From: an uncultured beta proteobacterium
GTDB lineage: Bacteria > Pseudomonadota > Gammaproteobacteria > Burkholderiales > Burkholderiaceae_C
Assembly (NCBI GenBank): GCA_903823025.1
Contig: CAIJRK010000023.1
Span: 62,001 to 126,000, forward strand
DNA length: 64,000 nt
Direction: 5' to 3'
The position numbers were made by a program, and so were the translations under genes. The stretch's first letter is position 1. Each line of letters begins with the position of its first letter. This document shows positions 24,131-33,992 of the stretch, in pieces. The notes under the pieces were generated by a model that had not been told where the DNA came from, did not search any database, and saw only the letters and a program-made list of their open reading frames with translations.

Positions 24131-25579
24131 ATGTCTATCCGAAAAGCTCTTGTTTTTTCATTTATAGATCGTTATGCCAGTCTGGTTCTCGCCGTCGTCT
24201 CCTCCATGATTTTGGCGCGACTTCTGACGCCTGCCGATATTGGTATTTTTTCTGTGACCATGGTGATGCTGTCGTTCATTGCGACTTTTCGGGATTTTGG
24301 GGCGGGATCCTACTTGGTGCAGGAAAAAGAACTGACCGCTGACCGCATTCGCGCAACATTCTCAGTGCAACTGGGCTTGGGACTTCTTCTGGCGCTTGGC
24401 GTATCGTTGGCCAGCGGCCCCGTAGCAGTTTTTTACAGAGAGCCGCGTATGCGTGACATCATGTTGGTGGTGGCCTTGAACTATGCGGTCAATCCCTTTG
24501 GCTCGCTGACCCAGGCGTGGCTGGCTCGTGAAATGCGTTTTGATTTACTCGCAGTCATCCGCTTCCTGTCGTCGGCGACGGGTGCCATTCTTTCGGTCAT
24601 CCTGGCTTGGAAAAACTATGGCCCCATGAGTCTCGCATTAGGAAGCCTGGCCAGTACCGTAGTCGCGGTGGGGGTCTCGGCGTTTTACCGGCCACGTTCT
24701 TTTCCGTGGCTACCGGGTTGGCGTGAGGTTCGGCGTGTTGTCTCGTTTGGGACTCAAACGACGTCGGTCGCCATGGTCAATACGATGACCAGCGGCGCGC
24801 CTGAGTTGCTCTTGGGAAAACTACAAACGCTGACGGCGGTCGGGCTTTATTCCCGTGCTAACGGATTGGTTGCCATGTTCAGCCGCATGGTGACCGATGC
24901 CGTTTTCTCGGTGTCGCTCTCTTTGTTTGCGAAGGAGTTTCGAGAGCAGGGGAATATTGAGAATTCTTTTTTGAAGGCCACCGCGTACATCACAGCAATT
25001 GGCTGGACTTTTTGTTTGGGGCTTATTTTTTTGGCACAACCCGTGATCCGAATTCTCTACGGCGCTCAGTGGGATGATGCCGTCGACCTCACTCGTTTAA
25101 TTGCGGGTGGCATGGCCTTTTCCATTCCAGCCAGTCTGGGTTCGACCGCGTTGATGGCTTCGGGGGCCATGTCGATGGTGGTTCGTGCAACGGCCATGAG
25201 TGCCGTACCCAATTTGGCACTGATGGCGTTAGGTGCCGTGTTGGGTCTGGTGCCGTTAGGGTGGGCTGTGGTGGTGGGGGGCGTAATTCACGCTTGTATC
25301 TATATCTCTATTGTTAGAAAAAAAGTACGTTTTATGTGGTTAGCCTTGGGTGGCGTACTGCTAAAAAGTGCGCTTGTTGCTTTGTTATCGGCTTTTGCCC
25401 CCGCCCTTGTTTTCATCCTGTTTGGGGCCTATCCAAAAGATAGTTTTCTACCCCTCATCATCGGAGTTCCCGGCAGCGCGATTGGATTCTTGGTCGGCGT
25501 GATCCTGTTTCGTCATCCCTTGCTTGAAGAGATGGAGCGGGTTGGCACGAAGCTGGTTGGTTGGGTGCGCAGGAGATAA
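24131..25579 (+). CDS. lipopolysaccharide/oligosaccharide flippase (Wzx-like, MOP superfamily)
   Basis: 482 residues, about 12-14 transmembrane helices. It opens IRKALVFSFIDRYASLVLAVVSSMILARLLTPADIG, a standard polysaccharide-transporter (PST/Wzx, WzxC-like) start, with FRDFGAGSYLVQE a little later. It is expected to flip the undecaprenyl-linked repeat unit across the inner membrane. Last gene of the plus-strand group; it converges with the GT2 gene ending at 25599. Confidence 0.9.
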   Translation: MSIRKALVFSFIDRYASLVLAVVSSMILARLLTPADIGIFSVTMVMLSFIATFRDFGAGSYLVQEKELTADRIRATFSVQLGLGLLLALGVSLASGPVAVFYREPRMRDIMLVVALNYAVNPFGSLTQAWLAREMRFDLLAVIRFLSSATGAILSVILAWKNYGPMSLALGSLASTVVAVGVSAFYRPRSFPWLPGWREVRRVVSFGTQTTSVAMVNTMTSGAPELLLGKLQTLTAVGLYSRANGLVAMFSRMVTDAVFSVSLSLFAKEFREQGNIENSFLKATAYITAIGWTFCLGLIFLAQPVIRILYGAQWDDAVDLTRLIAGGMAFSIPASLGSTALMASGAMSMVVRATAMSAVPNLALMALGAVLGLVPLGWAVVVGGVIHACIYISIVRKKVRFMWLALGGVLLKSALVALLSAFAPALVFILFGAYPKDSFLPLIIGVPGSAIGFLVGVILFRHPLLEEMERVGTKLVGWVRRR

Positions 25580-25598
25580 TGTTTGACTTCTCGTGTCA

Positions 25599-26480
25599 TC
25601 AGTCTTTTTTAAGTCGCCAGCTCATATTTTTTTGCCAAATTTTTTCTAATGGCTTCACGAGTTGGTAGTAGTCGGGATGAAAGCGCGCAATATAAGAAAA
25701 GTGCTTGTCGATATTAATTGAAAAGAGGGTGCCCAGTACCTGTCGATCAAGCGGTATTTTGGCTTCCATGAATAACCATCGGGTCATCTGACAGAGGGGA
25801 AATAGCCGTTGCAAGGTATTGTGTGCGTCAGTTCGTGCCATTTCGGTGTATTTCTCGGTCGGCGTCTTGTCGCGGTACATGAGAATTTCCGGGATTTCTG
25901 CATGTTGACCAAATCGAAGCGTTGCCGCCGAAAAAGCCCAGTCATACGCGTGAAATGAGTGGGTGGGGAACGAGTTCTGGCCGGGTTGAGTGCGAAACAC
26001 CCCATACATTCGACTGTTGTCGTCCGGCTGTGAAAAATAGCGATGCAGATTTTGAGGCGGGGTGCCCAAGAGCGGATAAGTTCCTGATGAAAGACCGATG
26101 GCTTTTCCGTTTTCTTCAAACTGAACTTTTGACACTGCCAGCACCAATGAGGTATGTGCATCCAGTTCACGCAGGCAGGCCTCCAAATACTCGGGTTGCC
26201 ACCGATCATCACCTGCGCCCCACATAAAAAATTCGGTGCGTGCTTGCCGTAGCAAGTAGCCAAAATTCTGGTATCTCAAATTTTGAGGTTGTCGAATGTA
26301 GTCAATACGTTCATCGGATTTGACTAACGCCCGACATATTTCCTGCGTTTCATCTTTTGAGTTGTCATCTGAAATGAGAAGTCTAAAATCACCGAAACTC
26401 TGCGCCAGAAGCGACTCGATAGTCGTGCGCAATGTGCTGGCATTGTTGTAGGCGGGGACGCCAATCGTCAGGCGTGGCAT
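25599..26480 (-). CDS. glycosyltransferase family 2
   Basis: 293 residues. GT-A opening LTIGVPAYNNASTLRTTIESLL, LLISDDNSKDET, and a WGAGDDRWQPEYLE acidic motif. Cytoplasmic. Last gene of the minus-strand operon that begins with the acyl carrier protein; a single base separates its start from the preceding gene's stop. Confidence 0.88.
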   Translation of the reverse strand: MPRLTIGVPAYNNASTLRTTIESLLAQSFGDFRLLISDDNSKDETQEICRALVKSDERIDYIRQPQNLRYQNFGYLLRQARTEFFMWGAGDDRWQPEYLEACLRELDAHTSLVLAVSKVQFEENGKAIGLSSGTYPLLGTPPQNLHRYFSQPDDNSRMYGVFRTQPGQNSFPTHSFHAYDWAFSAATLRFGQHAEIPEILMYRDKTPTEKYTEMARTDAHNTLQRLFPLCQMTRWLFMEAKIPLDRQVLGTLFSINIDKHFSYIARFHPDYYQLVKPLEKIWQKNMSWRLKKD

Positions 26481-26481
26481 G

Positions 26482-27555
26482 TTAGTCCGCTTTAGTTATC
26501 GGTATTTTTAAATTAATTCCTAGTGAAGAAATAACCGCTTCAGATATATCTTGCCAGCGCCAATTTTCTGAAACTTGCTTGTTGGTTTTAGCGCTCGCAT
26601 CGAGATCAATCAAGGCGACTGCATTCATGGCCTCGGTCAGGGCTACCGCGTTACCCGCCTCATACACCAGGTTTTCTCCAGCTTTTAAAACCCAGTCAAT
26701 GCAGCCAATTTTCGGCCCTACCACGACTTTTCCAAAGGTCATGCCTAGCACTGCAACACCTGAATTAAGGCCTCGACTATGGCTCAACACCAGACAATCA
26801 GCGGCATTGAAATAAAGCTGAATAGATTCCGAAGAAATTTGTTTAAGCTTTAAAAGCAGGTTCCGCGAGGTATGCTTTTTCCAGGCCATGAGAATGCGGT
26901 CGTAAAGCTGGCCGCGTCCCGTCAGCGCATCGTATTGCCCGGCGACAACCAGTATTTTTTGAGGCACTGCAACCTTTTTGAAGGCGGTGAAAAGCGTATC
27001 AAGCCCCTTGTAGCCGCGCACGGCACCAAAATGCAGATACACAAAGGCATTCGGTGCGAGGCCCAATTTTTGGCGCGCCTCGTCTCTTGTCACTTGGTTG
27101 GGATAAGCCAGGTAGTGGCCGTGCGGCACGATGATGGTTCGCTTTCCTGGTGCCACGCGATACCGCTCCTGCAGAAGTTTGGGTGAGGCGGGGCAGTGAT
27201 GAACAATCACATCTGCTTGATCAATCACTGTTTGATAGACCGCCTCATCTTGCACACTATCTCTATGATCGTGTGGATTGATGTTGTGTACCGTCCAGGC
27301 AATTTGGGTGCCGCGCCGTTTTAGTTCAGTCATAGCAGCGATAAATTGTTGGATGCGCGTTTCTATTTTTCCTTCGCCGCGCCACCGGTACAGTTCTTCG
27401 GGCCATTGAAGATGAAGGAGGTCAGGCGTGACATTAGCTTCAAGCAAGTTCTCTGATCCATAAATTACATGACATCCGATGGCCTGATAACCGCGCCCGA
27501 GTTCACGCACGTAGATGTTGGCATTGGTTTGGTGTGGAATCAGTACGGTAGTCAC
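26482..27555 (-). CDS. glycosyltransferase, GT-B fold (GT4-like)
   Basis: 357 residues. No DxD motif; two Rossmann-like halves, the N-terminal with IAWTVHNINPHDHRD and the C-terminal with VYLHFGAVRGYKGLDTLFTAF, followed by an acidic Glu-rich segment near LSHSRGLNSGVAVLGMTFGK, where GT4 enzymes bind donor. It overlaps the next upstream gene by 4 bases (27552-27555). Confidence 0.85.
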   Translation of the reverse strand: MTTVLIPHQTNANIYVRELGRGYQAIGCHVIYGSENLLEANVTPDLLHLQWPEELYRWRGEGKIETRIQQFIAAMTELKRRGTQIAWTVHNINPHDHRDSVQDEAVYQTVIDQADVIVHHCPASPKLLQERYRVAPGKRTIIVPHGHYLAYPNQVTRDEARQKLGLAPNAFVYLHFGAVRGYKGLDTLFTAFKKVAVPQKILVVAGQYDALTGRGQLYDRILMAWKKHTSRNLLLKLKQISSESIQLYFNAADCLVLSHSRGLNSGVAVLGMTFGKVVVGPKIGCIDWVLKAGENLVYEAGNAVALTEAMNAVALIDLDASAKTNKQVSENWRWQDISEAVISSLGINLKIPITKAD

Positions 27556-28850
27556 TTTAATCCTTGGGGTGTGATGGCCTGTTTTTCAGCCGTATCCAGT
27601 ACGGCTGCCAATTGCTGCGTGAGGCTGCTACGCGTGTAGCGGGACACTGCTTGCGGGATACGAGGCGAGAAAATAGTCGCACTTTTTCCTGCGCATAAAA
27701 GCGCCAGTAAATGGGCTAGTGCGTGTGTGTCGCCGGGTACTACACACCGCGCACCGCCGACACTTTCCAGTGTGAGTGCCACTTCACTATCGGGCAGGGC
27801 AGATGCCAAAATAGAGCAACCACTGCCTAGATATTCAAACAGTTTTCCCGGCAAACTGGTTTTTTCATAGAGACCTTTTGACACTGGTAAATACAGCACG
27901 CTGGCTTGTGCCATGAGGCTGATGGCCTGCGCATGGGGCACAGTTCCCAGTTCTTTAACCAAGGTCTCGATGCCGTAATTTTTAGCCCGACCTGGTGGAA
28001 ATCCGGCAACGATAATTCTGAGGCGTTCAAGCCCTGGGGACGCTTTGTCTTGCAAGTGTTTGGCGGCAACGTACAAATCTTCAGGGCCGTAGCCGGGACG
28101 CCAGACGCCGGTGTAAACCACTTGCACCAAGTCTTGTTGGCTGCTTTCCCGGTCGCCAGCTTGCACAAAATCATCTGGATCAAATCCGTTAGTAATGCAC
28201 ACCCAATGAGAAGTATGGCCTGTGCTGCTCGATAACTCCCGCACAAAAGAGGGCGTGACACTGATCACTGCCGCTGCCTGACTGATCGCTTTTTTTTCCA
28301 GCCAGGGATTGAGCCAGCGTTGTAGCCAAGTGGGTTTGTCCCATTGCGCTCCGGCGGGCTTCCAGAAGTCACGGTAGTCAAGCACATAGGGCCGACCGGT
28401 TCTGCGGCTGACTTCAGCGGCAATCAAAAATGAAGTCCACGGCCAGCCCGTGGCGTAGATCACGTCAAATCCTTCTTGACGGTAGATTTCTTCAGCCCGG
28501 CGCACGGCTAGGGGCCACCAGAGTGCGCATTCATCCGGCACTTGCCAAAGCCGTTTTAAGCGCCACCCCAAGCGTTCAGTTAAACGTTTTCGATCAAAGA
28601 AAAATGAGAAGGCTCCGGCTAATTTATCAGCGGCCCAGTCACTTCCAAGTGGCACGCGCTCAATCCGTGTGCCCGGCCTGATTTCATCCAGCAGTGTGGC
28701 GTCGCAATGCTTGGGCTCCGGGTTCTCGACAGTCAATACGATAGGCGACCAACCCCTGTCGGGTAAGTGGTTGGCAAACTCCAGGCTACGGCGCGTACCG
28801 GAATTAAAGATAGGCGGGTACAGGTACGCGATAAACAATACTTTTTTCAT
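27552..28850 (-). CDS. glycosyltransferase family 4
   Basis: 432 residues. GT-B enzyme: LFIAYLYPPIFNSGTRRSLEFA at the start, CITNGFDPDDF in the linker, VVYTGVWRPGYGPEDL and SLPGKLFEYLGSGC in the donor domain, which carries the conserved Glu. It resembles capsular glycosyltransferases of the WcaI type. Part of the minus-strand operon. Confidence 0.88.
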   Translation of the reverse strand: MKKVLFIAYLYPPIFNSGTRRSLEFANHLPDRGWSPIVLTVENPEPKHCDATLLDEIRPGTRIERVPLGSDWAADKLAGAFSFFFDRKRLTERLGWRLKRLWQVPDECALWWPLAVRRAEEIYRQEGFDVIYATGWPWTSFLIAAEVSRRTGRPYVLDYRDFWKPAGAQWDKPTWLQRWLNPWLEKKAISQAAAVISVTPSFVRELSSSTGHTSHWVCITNGFDPDDFVQAGDRESSQQDLVQVVYTGVWRPGYGPEDLYVAAKHLQDKASPGLERLRIIVAGFPPGRAKNYGIETLVKELGTVPHAQAISLMAQASVLYLPVSKGLYEKTSLPGKLFEYLGSGCSILASALPDSEVALTLESVGGARCVVPGDTHALAHLLALLCAGKSATIFSPRIPQAVSRYTRSSLTQQLAAVLDTAEKQAITPQGLK

Positions 28851-28861
28851 GCGAGTGCAAC

Positions 28862-29983
28862 TTATGAAGTCAAGGCCGATTTTCGGTACACCGCGAGGTG
28901 CTTTTCAAAACTCTCGCGCCAGGAGAATTGTTGCGCCCATAAAGAAGCGGCGTTGATCTGATCTTCATGATCCTCCCTGTGTTCGCCAAAGTTCACCGCT
29001 TGGGTTATCGCTGCCAGCCAGGCCGCCATGTCATCCGGCGGGACGACCAGAGCGAGCGGGCCAATCAACTCTTTCAAGCTCCCGAGTGCGCTGAAGATGA
29101 CGGGCACACCAGCGGCTTGCGCCTCAACAGCGGGAAATCCAAAGCCCTCGTACAAAGTCGGATAAAGAACCGCTTGCGCTCCTCGGTATAGGGATCGCAA
29201 CGCTGCATCGGATAAGAAATTTGCAAAATACACGCGCCCTTGCAAGGCGTCTGGCAGTTCGCTGGCGGCCACCCGTCTGGCCTCTGATCCGAAACCGCAG
29301 GCCACCAGTTTTAGGGATTGATGCTCGGTTCTGGCCAGTACTTCCAACGCCCAGCCGAATCGTTTTCGCTCCATCGGGCCACCGAGATAAACAAGGTAGG
29401 CGGCGTCGTCAATCTCTCTTTGTAAATCAGATGGTATTTTGATGGGTTCCGGGCTGAAGTAGGCGCTGTCGATGCCGTGTGTAATCACGCTCAGTTTGTT
29501 TTCCAGCCACGGCCAGCGTGCCAAAATATCGGTTTTAGACGATTCGCTAATCGTGATGATGGCCGCGCATTGCTTCATGGCGGCAGGTAATAGCTGCTCG
29601 TAGTAGGCCGTTGTCACAGGTGTGTCGTCGTGCTCTTGCCACGATAACGTGTCGTGAATCGTGACCACTGTCGGCTTTGGTTGCCATAGCGGCAAACTGC
29701 CCTCGGTGCAGTGCAGCACGTCAACAGATCGCTTGATAGCGCGCAACGGTAGGCCCAGTTGTTCCCACAAATAGAAGCGATCCCCTTTAAAAGAAAAGCT
29801 ATCTTTGACAAGCTGTTTTCCTGCGGGTGCCACGATGCCATAACGTGGGTCATCGCCAAATAAAGTCCATTCAATCCAATGCTCGGGCTTGGACTGCTGG
29901 ATCAGTTCAAAAACATATTTCCCCATGCCCCGGATGTGCTCTGTATTCAGGCAGCGTGCCACCAAACCTATTTTTAAAGTCAT
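28862..29983 (-). CDS. glycosyltransferase family 4
   Basis: 373 residues from the ATG at 29983; an open extension of 44 codons upstream runs into the neighbouring gene and is not used. Typical GT4 order: RCLNTEHIRGMGKYVFEL, HDTLSWQEH, ITISESSKTDI, VYLGGPMERKRFGWALEVL, and LYPTLYEGFGFPAVEAQAAGVPV with the E-x7-E donor-site motif. It follows the GT2 gene, with 2 bases between them. Confidence 0.9.
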   Translation of the reverse strand: MTLKIGLVARCLNTEHIRGMGKYVFELIQQSKPEHWIEWTLFGDDPRYGIVAPAGKQLVKDSFSFKGDRFYLWEQLGLPLRAIKRSVDVLHCTEGSLPLWQPKPTVVTIHDTLSWQEHDDTPVTTAYYEQLLPAAMKQCAAIITISESSKTDILARWPWLENKLSVITHGIDSAYFSPEPIKIPSDLQREIDDAAYLVYLGGPMERKRFGWALEVLARTEHQSLKLVACGFGSEARRVAASELPDALQGRVYFANFLSDAALRSLYRGAQAVLYPTLYEGFGFPAVEAQAAGVPVIFSALGSLKELIGPLALVVPPDDMAAWLAAITQAVNFGEHREDHEDQINAASLWAQQFSWRESFEKHLAVYRKSALTS

Positions 29984-29985
29984 GG

Positions 29986-30966
29986 CTATTCCTTTTGGTT
30001 TTGGCTGCGCTTGGGTCGTTTGTTCACGAGAAATTGCCACAGTGTTCTGATCAACACCTTCCATCCGGTGCGTTGTCGCCAATAGGTTTTGATCGACATG
30101 GTGGCCCCTTGCCACGCCTGCACTGTTTGACCGGCTGCCAAACTTGCGCCGGAAAAATCTGACCAGGTTCGTGCAAGTGCACGATAGACTTGGGCTTTGT
30201 TGGCGCTGCTGCCATCGGGCGATGCCAGTGCCCAGCGATCAAGCGCGCGTTTAATCACCAGTCCTTCATGGTTTTTGGTCGGTGTTGATTTTGTGATACT
30301 GGCTGAATGACTGCGGTACAAGGCGAGCGGCTGTGGCACACGGTGTATGGGGGTGACTCTTGATATGCGCAACCAGAGTTCGTAGTCTTCCCCGATACGC
30401 AAGTTGGTATCAAAGTTTCCCACCTCCTCAAACACGGAGTGATGTGCCAACACGGTGGACGTCCACACGACGCAGTCGAGCAACAGTGCCGGGTAAATCC
30501 AGCCACTGGCACCATCCCAGTTTTGTTTGTTGCGTGCCTTTTTTCGCAAATCATTCAGGTAAGTCTCGGACGGCAAGGGATCCTCGCTTGGCCAGACTTG
30601 CCAGGCCGTGTAATTCATGCGTACACCCGGGTTGGCTTGTAGTTGTTGCCATTGGTGATCCAGTTTTCCGTCCAGCCAAAGATCATCCGCATCCAAAAAA
30701 GCGATCCATTCACCTTGCGCCTGCGCTATGCCCGTGTTGCGCGCCGCAGCAACGCCCTGGTTGGGTTGGCGCACAAGATGCACTTGGGGAAAAGTGTCTT
30801 GCACCAACGCCGCCGAGTGGTCTGTCGAGCCATCATCGACCACGATGATTTCAATGCCAGGCCAGTGCTGTGCCAACACCGAGCCAATGGCGGTCAGCAC
30901 ATACCGTTCCGCATCGAAGCAGGGGATGACGACCGAGAGCGTCGGATAGACGGGAAAATATGGCAT
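29986..30966 (-). CDS. glycosyltransferase family 2
   Basis: 326 residues from the ATG at 30966, immediately after the stop of the GNAT gene; the longer open frame upstream overlaps that gene and is rejected. GT-A motifs: LSVVIPCFDAERYV, VVDDGSTDHS, and FLDADDLW with the metal-binding DxD. A helical C-terminal tail (about 250-326) is present. Cytoplasmic glycosyltransferase in the repeat-unit operon. Confidence 0.9.
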   Translation of the reverse strand: MPYFPVYPTLSVVIPCFDAERYVLTAIGSVLAQHWPGIEIIVVDDGSTDHSAALVQDTFPQVHLVRQPNQGVAAARNTGIAQAQGEWIAFLDADDLWLDGKLDHQWQQLQANPGVRMNYTAWQVWPSEDPLPSETYLNDLRKKARNKQNWDGASGWIYPALLLDCVVWTSTVLAHHSVFEEVGNFDTNLRIGEDYELWLRISRVTPIHRVPQPLALYRSHSASITKSTPTKNHEGLVIKRALDRWALASPDGSSANKAQVYRALARTWSDFSGASLAAGQTVQAWQGATMSIKTYWRQRTGWKVLIRTLWQFLVNKRPKRSQNQKE

Positions 30967-30968
30967 GA

Positions 30969-32045
30969 CTACAGGATCGGCAGTACCGCTGCTACTGGAA
31001 TCGTCTGTTTGGCTTTGCGGCGACGCCACGCGGCCAACTTTTTTAGGAACGGCCAGCGATACAGTGTCAAGTGATAGAGTGTTCGCTTTTTTGTCGTCCA
31101 TTTTGTATGCCATTCCATCAGGCGACCGAAGTATTCCAGACGTTTGATGCGACCTTCTCGATAAATTTCTTGCAATTCGTTTTCGCGTAAAAGAAAGGCT
31201 GGTGAGTAGGACTTAATAGATTCGTCATAGGTAGTTTTCAGAACAATCAAAGTGCCGTGACGAACCAGACAAAGGTTCATCGCCACCACGCGATCGTCAA
31301 AAAAATACTGGTAAATGAGCGCTTCACCACGAAGACTAGCGTTCTCTAGCAGTTCACGGTAGTAGTGGCCTTGAGCGTTATCGGGATGAATAGCGGTTCC
31401 TTTTTGTGCTTTCCAGCCGGTGCTTTCGATTAGTCCGTAACGTGCGACGGCAGGCGCCATGTCAGCGAATTCTTGCAATACCTGCATGGTTAACTTGATG
31501 CCTTCTGTCTGCAACTTGGCACGCTGTTTTTGCATGTTTTGACGAAGATTTTTACCGCGTATTTTCCAGTAGGCATCAAAGCTGCCTTCAATATTAATCC
31601 AGCCGGTTTCTATGTAGTCATCGTTTTGGTTATCAGCAGTATCGGTACTTCTCGGGGCGATGTGCGGGTCAATTTGGGTAATGGAGAGGACGAGACAGAA
31701 CCCCAATGGGCCGCGAAGCAGGCTGTGCACTATATTTGGTAAGTGCAAATCAGCCCTGGCAACCCAGGCACCGAGCGGCAGTTGGGCTGGCTGAAAAGTT
31801 TGCCATCGAAACAGACCCTGCGGTAACAGAAGAAACATCGCCACTACAGTTGAATTCTGGGTAGCTATGAGCAATCTTTCATGCCCACGACCCAGTATTT
31901 TCAATGTACAAATGAGTGCATCACTCGTTAGAAAGGGGAGTCCACCATGGTCTTCGTTTAACCGATCCCAGTCCCGTACCAGTTGTTCATTTTTTTGTAA
32001 TGACAAAGCGGGCAGGTTCTTCCAGTGGAAATGAGTGTTAGACAT
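30969..32045 (-). CDS. GNAT family N-acetyltransferase (BioF2/CelD-like, FemAB-related)
   Basis: 358 residues from the ATG at 32045. The central part, IRGKNLRQNMQKQRAKL followed by YYRELLENASLRGEALIYQYF and VVAMNLCLVRHGTLIVLKTTYD, is the double-GNAT pattern of the BioF2-like acetyltransferase domain found in CelD/BcsL and in XrtA-associated FemAB-like proteins. It is likely to acylate an amino sugar or lipid-linked precursor. The GT2 gene follows 2 bases later. Confidence 0.82.
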   Translation of the reverse strand: MSNTHFHWKNLPALSLQKNEQLVRDWDRLNEDHGGLPFLTSDALICTLKILGRGHERLLIATQNSTVVAMFLLLPQGLFRWQTFQPAQLPLGAWVARADLHLPNIVHSLLRGPLGFCLVLSITQIDPHIAPRSTDTADNQNDDYIETGWINIEGSFDAYWKIRGKNLRQNMQKQRAKLQTEGIKLTMQVLQEFADMAPAVARYGLIESTGWKAQKGTAIHPDNAQGHYYRELLENASLRGEALIYQYFFDDRVVAMNLCLVRHGTLIVLKTTYDESIKSYSPAFLLRENELQEIYREGRIKRLEYFGRLMEWHTKWTTKKRTLYHLTLYRWPFLKKLAAWRRRKAKQTIPVAAVLPIL

Positions 32046-32068
32046 AGGTAGTTTTTTCAAGGTTTTTT

Positions 32069-33295
32069 TCAGGGTGTCGTCAAGGGTGGTAATAAGTTCA
32101 GGAGGGCATGGGTGATGCGTTGAATATCGGTTTGACTGAGGTCTTGGTGGCAAAGCAACTGGAGGACATGTTGACTCCAAAGCGGGCCAACATCGCCGTC
32201 TAACTGCGGTGTTCCAGGCCAAATTTTGTCCCACCGAAAGACGGGGATTTTTAGGGCTCTCAGGGCGTGGTAAATACGCTCGGCATCATCGACCCATAGA
32301 GGGAAAACATAGGGGGCCAAGTGTGAGATAGGGATATCGGCTAGGGGAAATAATGGTTTTGCCCCCGGGCTATTTTCAAAGTACAGGGCATAGAGTAAAA
32401 AATTTTTCTGGCGTTGGCGGATGATCCGATTACGTGGCAAGATGGTTTTCAGGAGCAGTGCGGCCCGCAGGGGCGCTTGTGCGATGCGGCCCATATTGCT
32501 GGAGTGCATCATGCTGGGGGCGACGGATTCCGGTAAATTTTCTACGGGTGCAGGTGAACGTAGAAACGAATTCTTGAGTTTGAAGAGAAGGCTCAGTGCG
32601 CGGTTGAGTCCGGTCAGGCGTTGGTAGTAGGTAGCCATTTCAACCACATCTATCCAGGCTTTGAATTGAGCTTTGAGGCTCGGGGTACAGAGTTCAAGGG
32701 GTCGGATCGGACGATGCGCCGAGGCCAGAATCCCACCCTCCGGGACAGGAAAAAATTTTGAAATACTGGCGGTAGAAAAATCGCCCCATGCGCCAATTGG
32801 TCGCTCCCCGGCAGTTCCAAAATAGCAGTGGGCACAGTCTTCTATCAGGGCAATGGCGTGGTCGTCACACCACTTTCTGACTTCTGCCAAAGATTTTGGC
32901 AAACCGAAATAATGGGCAACCAGCATCGCTTTGCATCGGTTGGCCGTGGCCGCATCAATGGTGTCGAGGTTGGGCAGTCCGTCAGGGCGTAGTCCGAAAT
33001 AGGCTACGCTCAGATGGGCTAGCAGCACTGGTGCTACCATGGTCGGGCAATGGTAGCTTGGCACTAGTACGCTACTTCCTGGCGGCAGTTGAAGTTGTAA
33101 CAAGGCTTGATAGATGGCCGCACGCCCACTGGTAGTGAAGGCGATATACGGCAGATTTTCAATACTGGGGAGAGGCTGCGCCGTCACCATTTTAAAACTT
33201 GACCAGCCCAAAATCGGGCCGCAAGGTAGCGGTAAACTTGCTGAGGCCTGAGTATCAAAAGTTGAAGTTGACATGGACTCGTCCTGCTCATTCAT
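32069..33295 (-). CDS. DegT/DnrJ/EryC1-type PLP-dependent aminotransferase-like protein
   Basis: 408 residues from the ATG at 33295 (overlaps the upstream gene by 8 bases; an ATG at 33274 is possible). Fold-type I features: TTSGRAAIYQAL for PLP phosphate, SYHCPTMVAPVL, Asp153 in IEDCAH that contacts the PLP nitrogen, and K180 in SISKFF as the Schiff-base lysine. The family makes amino sugars from keto sugars; the specific sugar is unknown. It sits between a TPR protein and a GNAT, which fits amination followed by acylation. Confidence 0.87.
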   Translation of the reverse strand: MNEQDESMSTSTFDTQASASLPLPCGPILGWSSFKMVTAQPLPSIENLPYIAFTTSGRAAIYQALLQLQLPPGSSVLVPSYHCPTMVAPVLLAHLSVAYFGLRPDGLPNLDTIDAATANRCKAMLVAHYFGLPKSLAEVRKWCDDHAIALIEDCAHCYFGTAGERPIGAWGDFSTASISKFFPVPEGGILASAHRPIRPLELCTPSLKAQFKAWIDVVEMATYYQRLTGLNRALSLLFKLKNSFLRSPAPVENLPESVAPSMMHSSNMGRIAQAPLRAALLLKTILPRNRIIRQRQKNFLLYALYFENSPGAKPLFPLADIPISHLAPYVFPLWVDDAERIYHALRALKIPVFRWDKIWPGTPQLDGDVGPLWSQHVLQLLCHQDLSQTDIQRITHALLNLLPPLTTP

Positions 33296-33992
33296 TGTTC
33301 ACTGGGACGATGGATAATTTTTTTGTCTTGGGTTCCCGCCATTTGCCCACACGAATTAATTGATCGCGTAAATCTCCGTGCGTCCATCCGAGTGCCAGGG
33401 CTTTGTGAGCATTGAGAAGCGCCTTGTCATAATTTTTAAAATCAAAGTAATGCAGGCCGACGTTGTAGTAGGTTAGCCCGTTGTCTTTGGCATAAGACGT
33501 TGCTAGTTCCAACTGGGTGTTGGCATCCGGGATTCGGCCAATTTTGTAGAGATAGTTGGCGTAAATCATGCGCACTACGGTGTCGTCAGGGCGGAATACA
33601 GTAGCTCTTTTGAACCAGCATTCAACCGTATATTTTGAGCCGTTAGGCTGCGAAGTTTTCTCTTTTTCACCGAGCCGCATCATGGCGATGAGCGCGCGAT
33701 GGTTGTTCGGAATCGCTCTGAGTGTGTAATCAATGTCACCACCTGGTCGCAAAGTGGTGGAGCCACGGATCAAGGCCTCAACGATTGGGGTGAAATGTGC
33801 ATCCACCACGAGCGCCAGATTCTTCGGATTGGTGCGGTAGTCAATCGGGCCATAGTGGTTCTCCAAAGAACCACAATCCGAGCTTACATTTTGTGAGAAA
33901 GCACTCGCGCTACACAGTGCAATCAGCAAGCCTGCGAGGCTTGGTAAAAAACTGGTACTTTTTATTAAATTTAATGCGCCAGGATATCTCAT
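33288..33992 (-). CDS. secreted TPR-like protein, exopolysaccharide locus
   Basis: 234 residues with a signal peptide (SFLPSLAGLLIALCSASAFSQ), so exported. The mature part contains about two TPR-like helical repeats in the C-terminal half (YTVECWFKRATVFRPDD, YYNVGLHYFDFKNYDKALLNAHKAL). Possibly a periplasmic assembly partner. Overlaps hydrolase 1 by 4 bases upstream and the DegT gene by 8 bases downstream. Confidence 0.75.
   Translation of the reverse strand: MRYPGALNLIKSTSFLPSLAGLLIALCSASAFSQNVSSDCGSLENHYGPIDYRTNPKNLALVVDAHFTPIVEALIRGSTTLRPGGDIDYTLRAIPNNHRALIAMMRLGEKEKTSQPNGSKYTVECWFKRATVFRPDDTVVRMIYANYLYKIGRIPDANTQLELATSYAKDNGLTYYNVGLHYFDFKNYDKALLNAHKALALGWTHGDLRDQLIRVGKWREPKTKKLSIVPVNNE

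Noticed and set aside
25580-25598. Terminator between the convergent flippase and GT2 genes
   Set aside because: The gap is 19 bases and no GC-rich hairpin with a T-run is visible.
28862-30115. Longer version of the GT4 gene starting at 30115
   Set aside because: The extra 44 codons overlap the neighbouring GT2 gene; the ATG at 29983 directly after that gene's stop gives a normal family start.
30969-32234. Longer version of the GNAT gene starting at 32234
   Set aside because: The extension lies within the DegT gene and is low-complexity; ATG 32045 fits the family.
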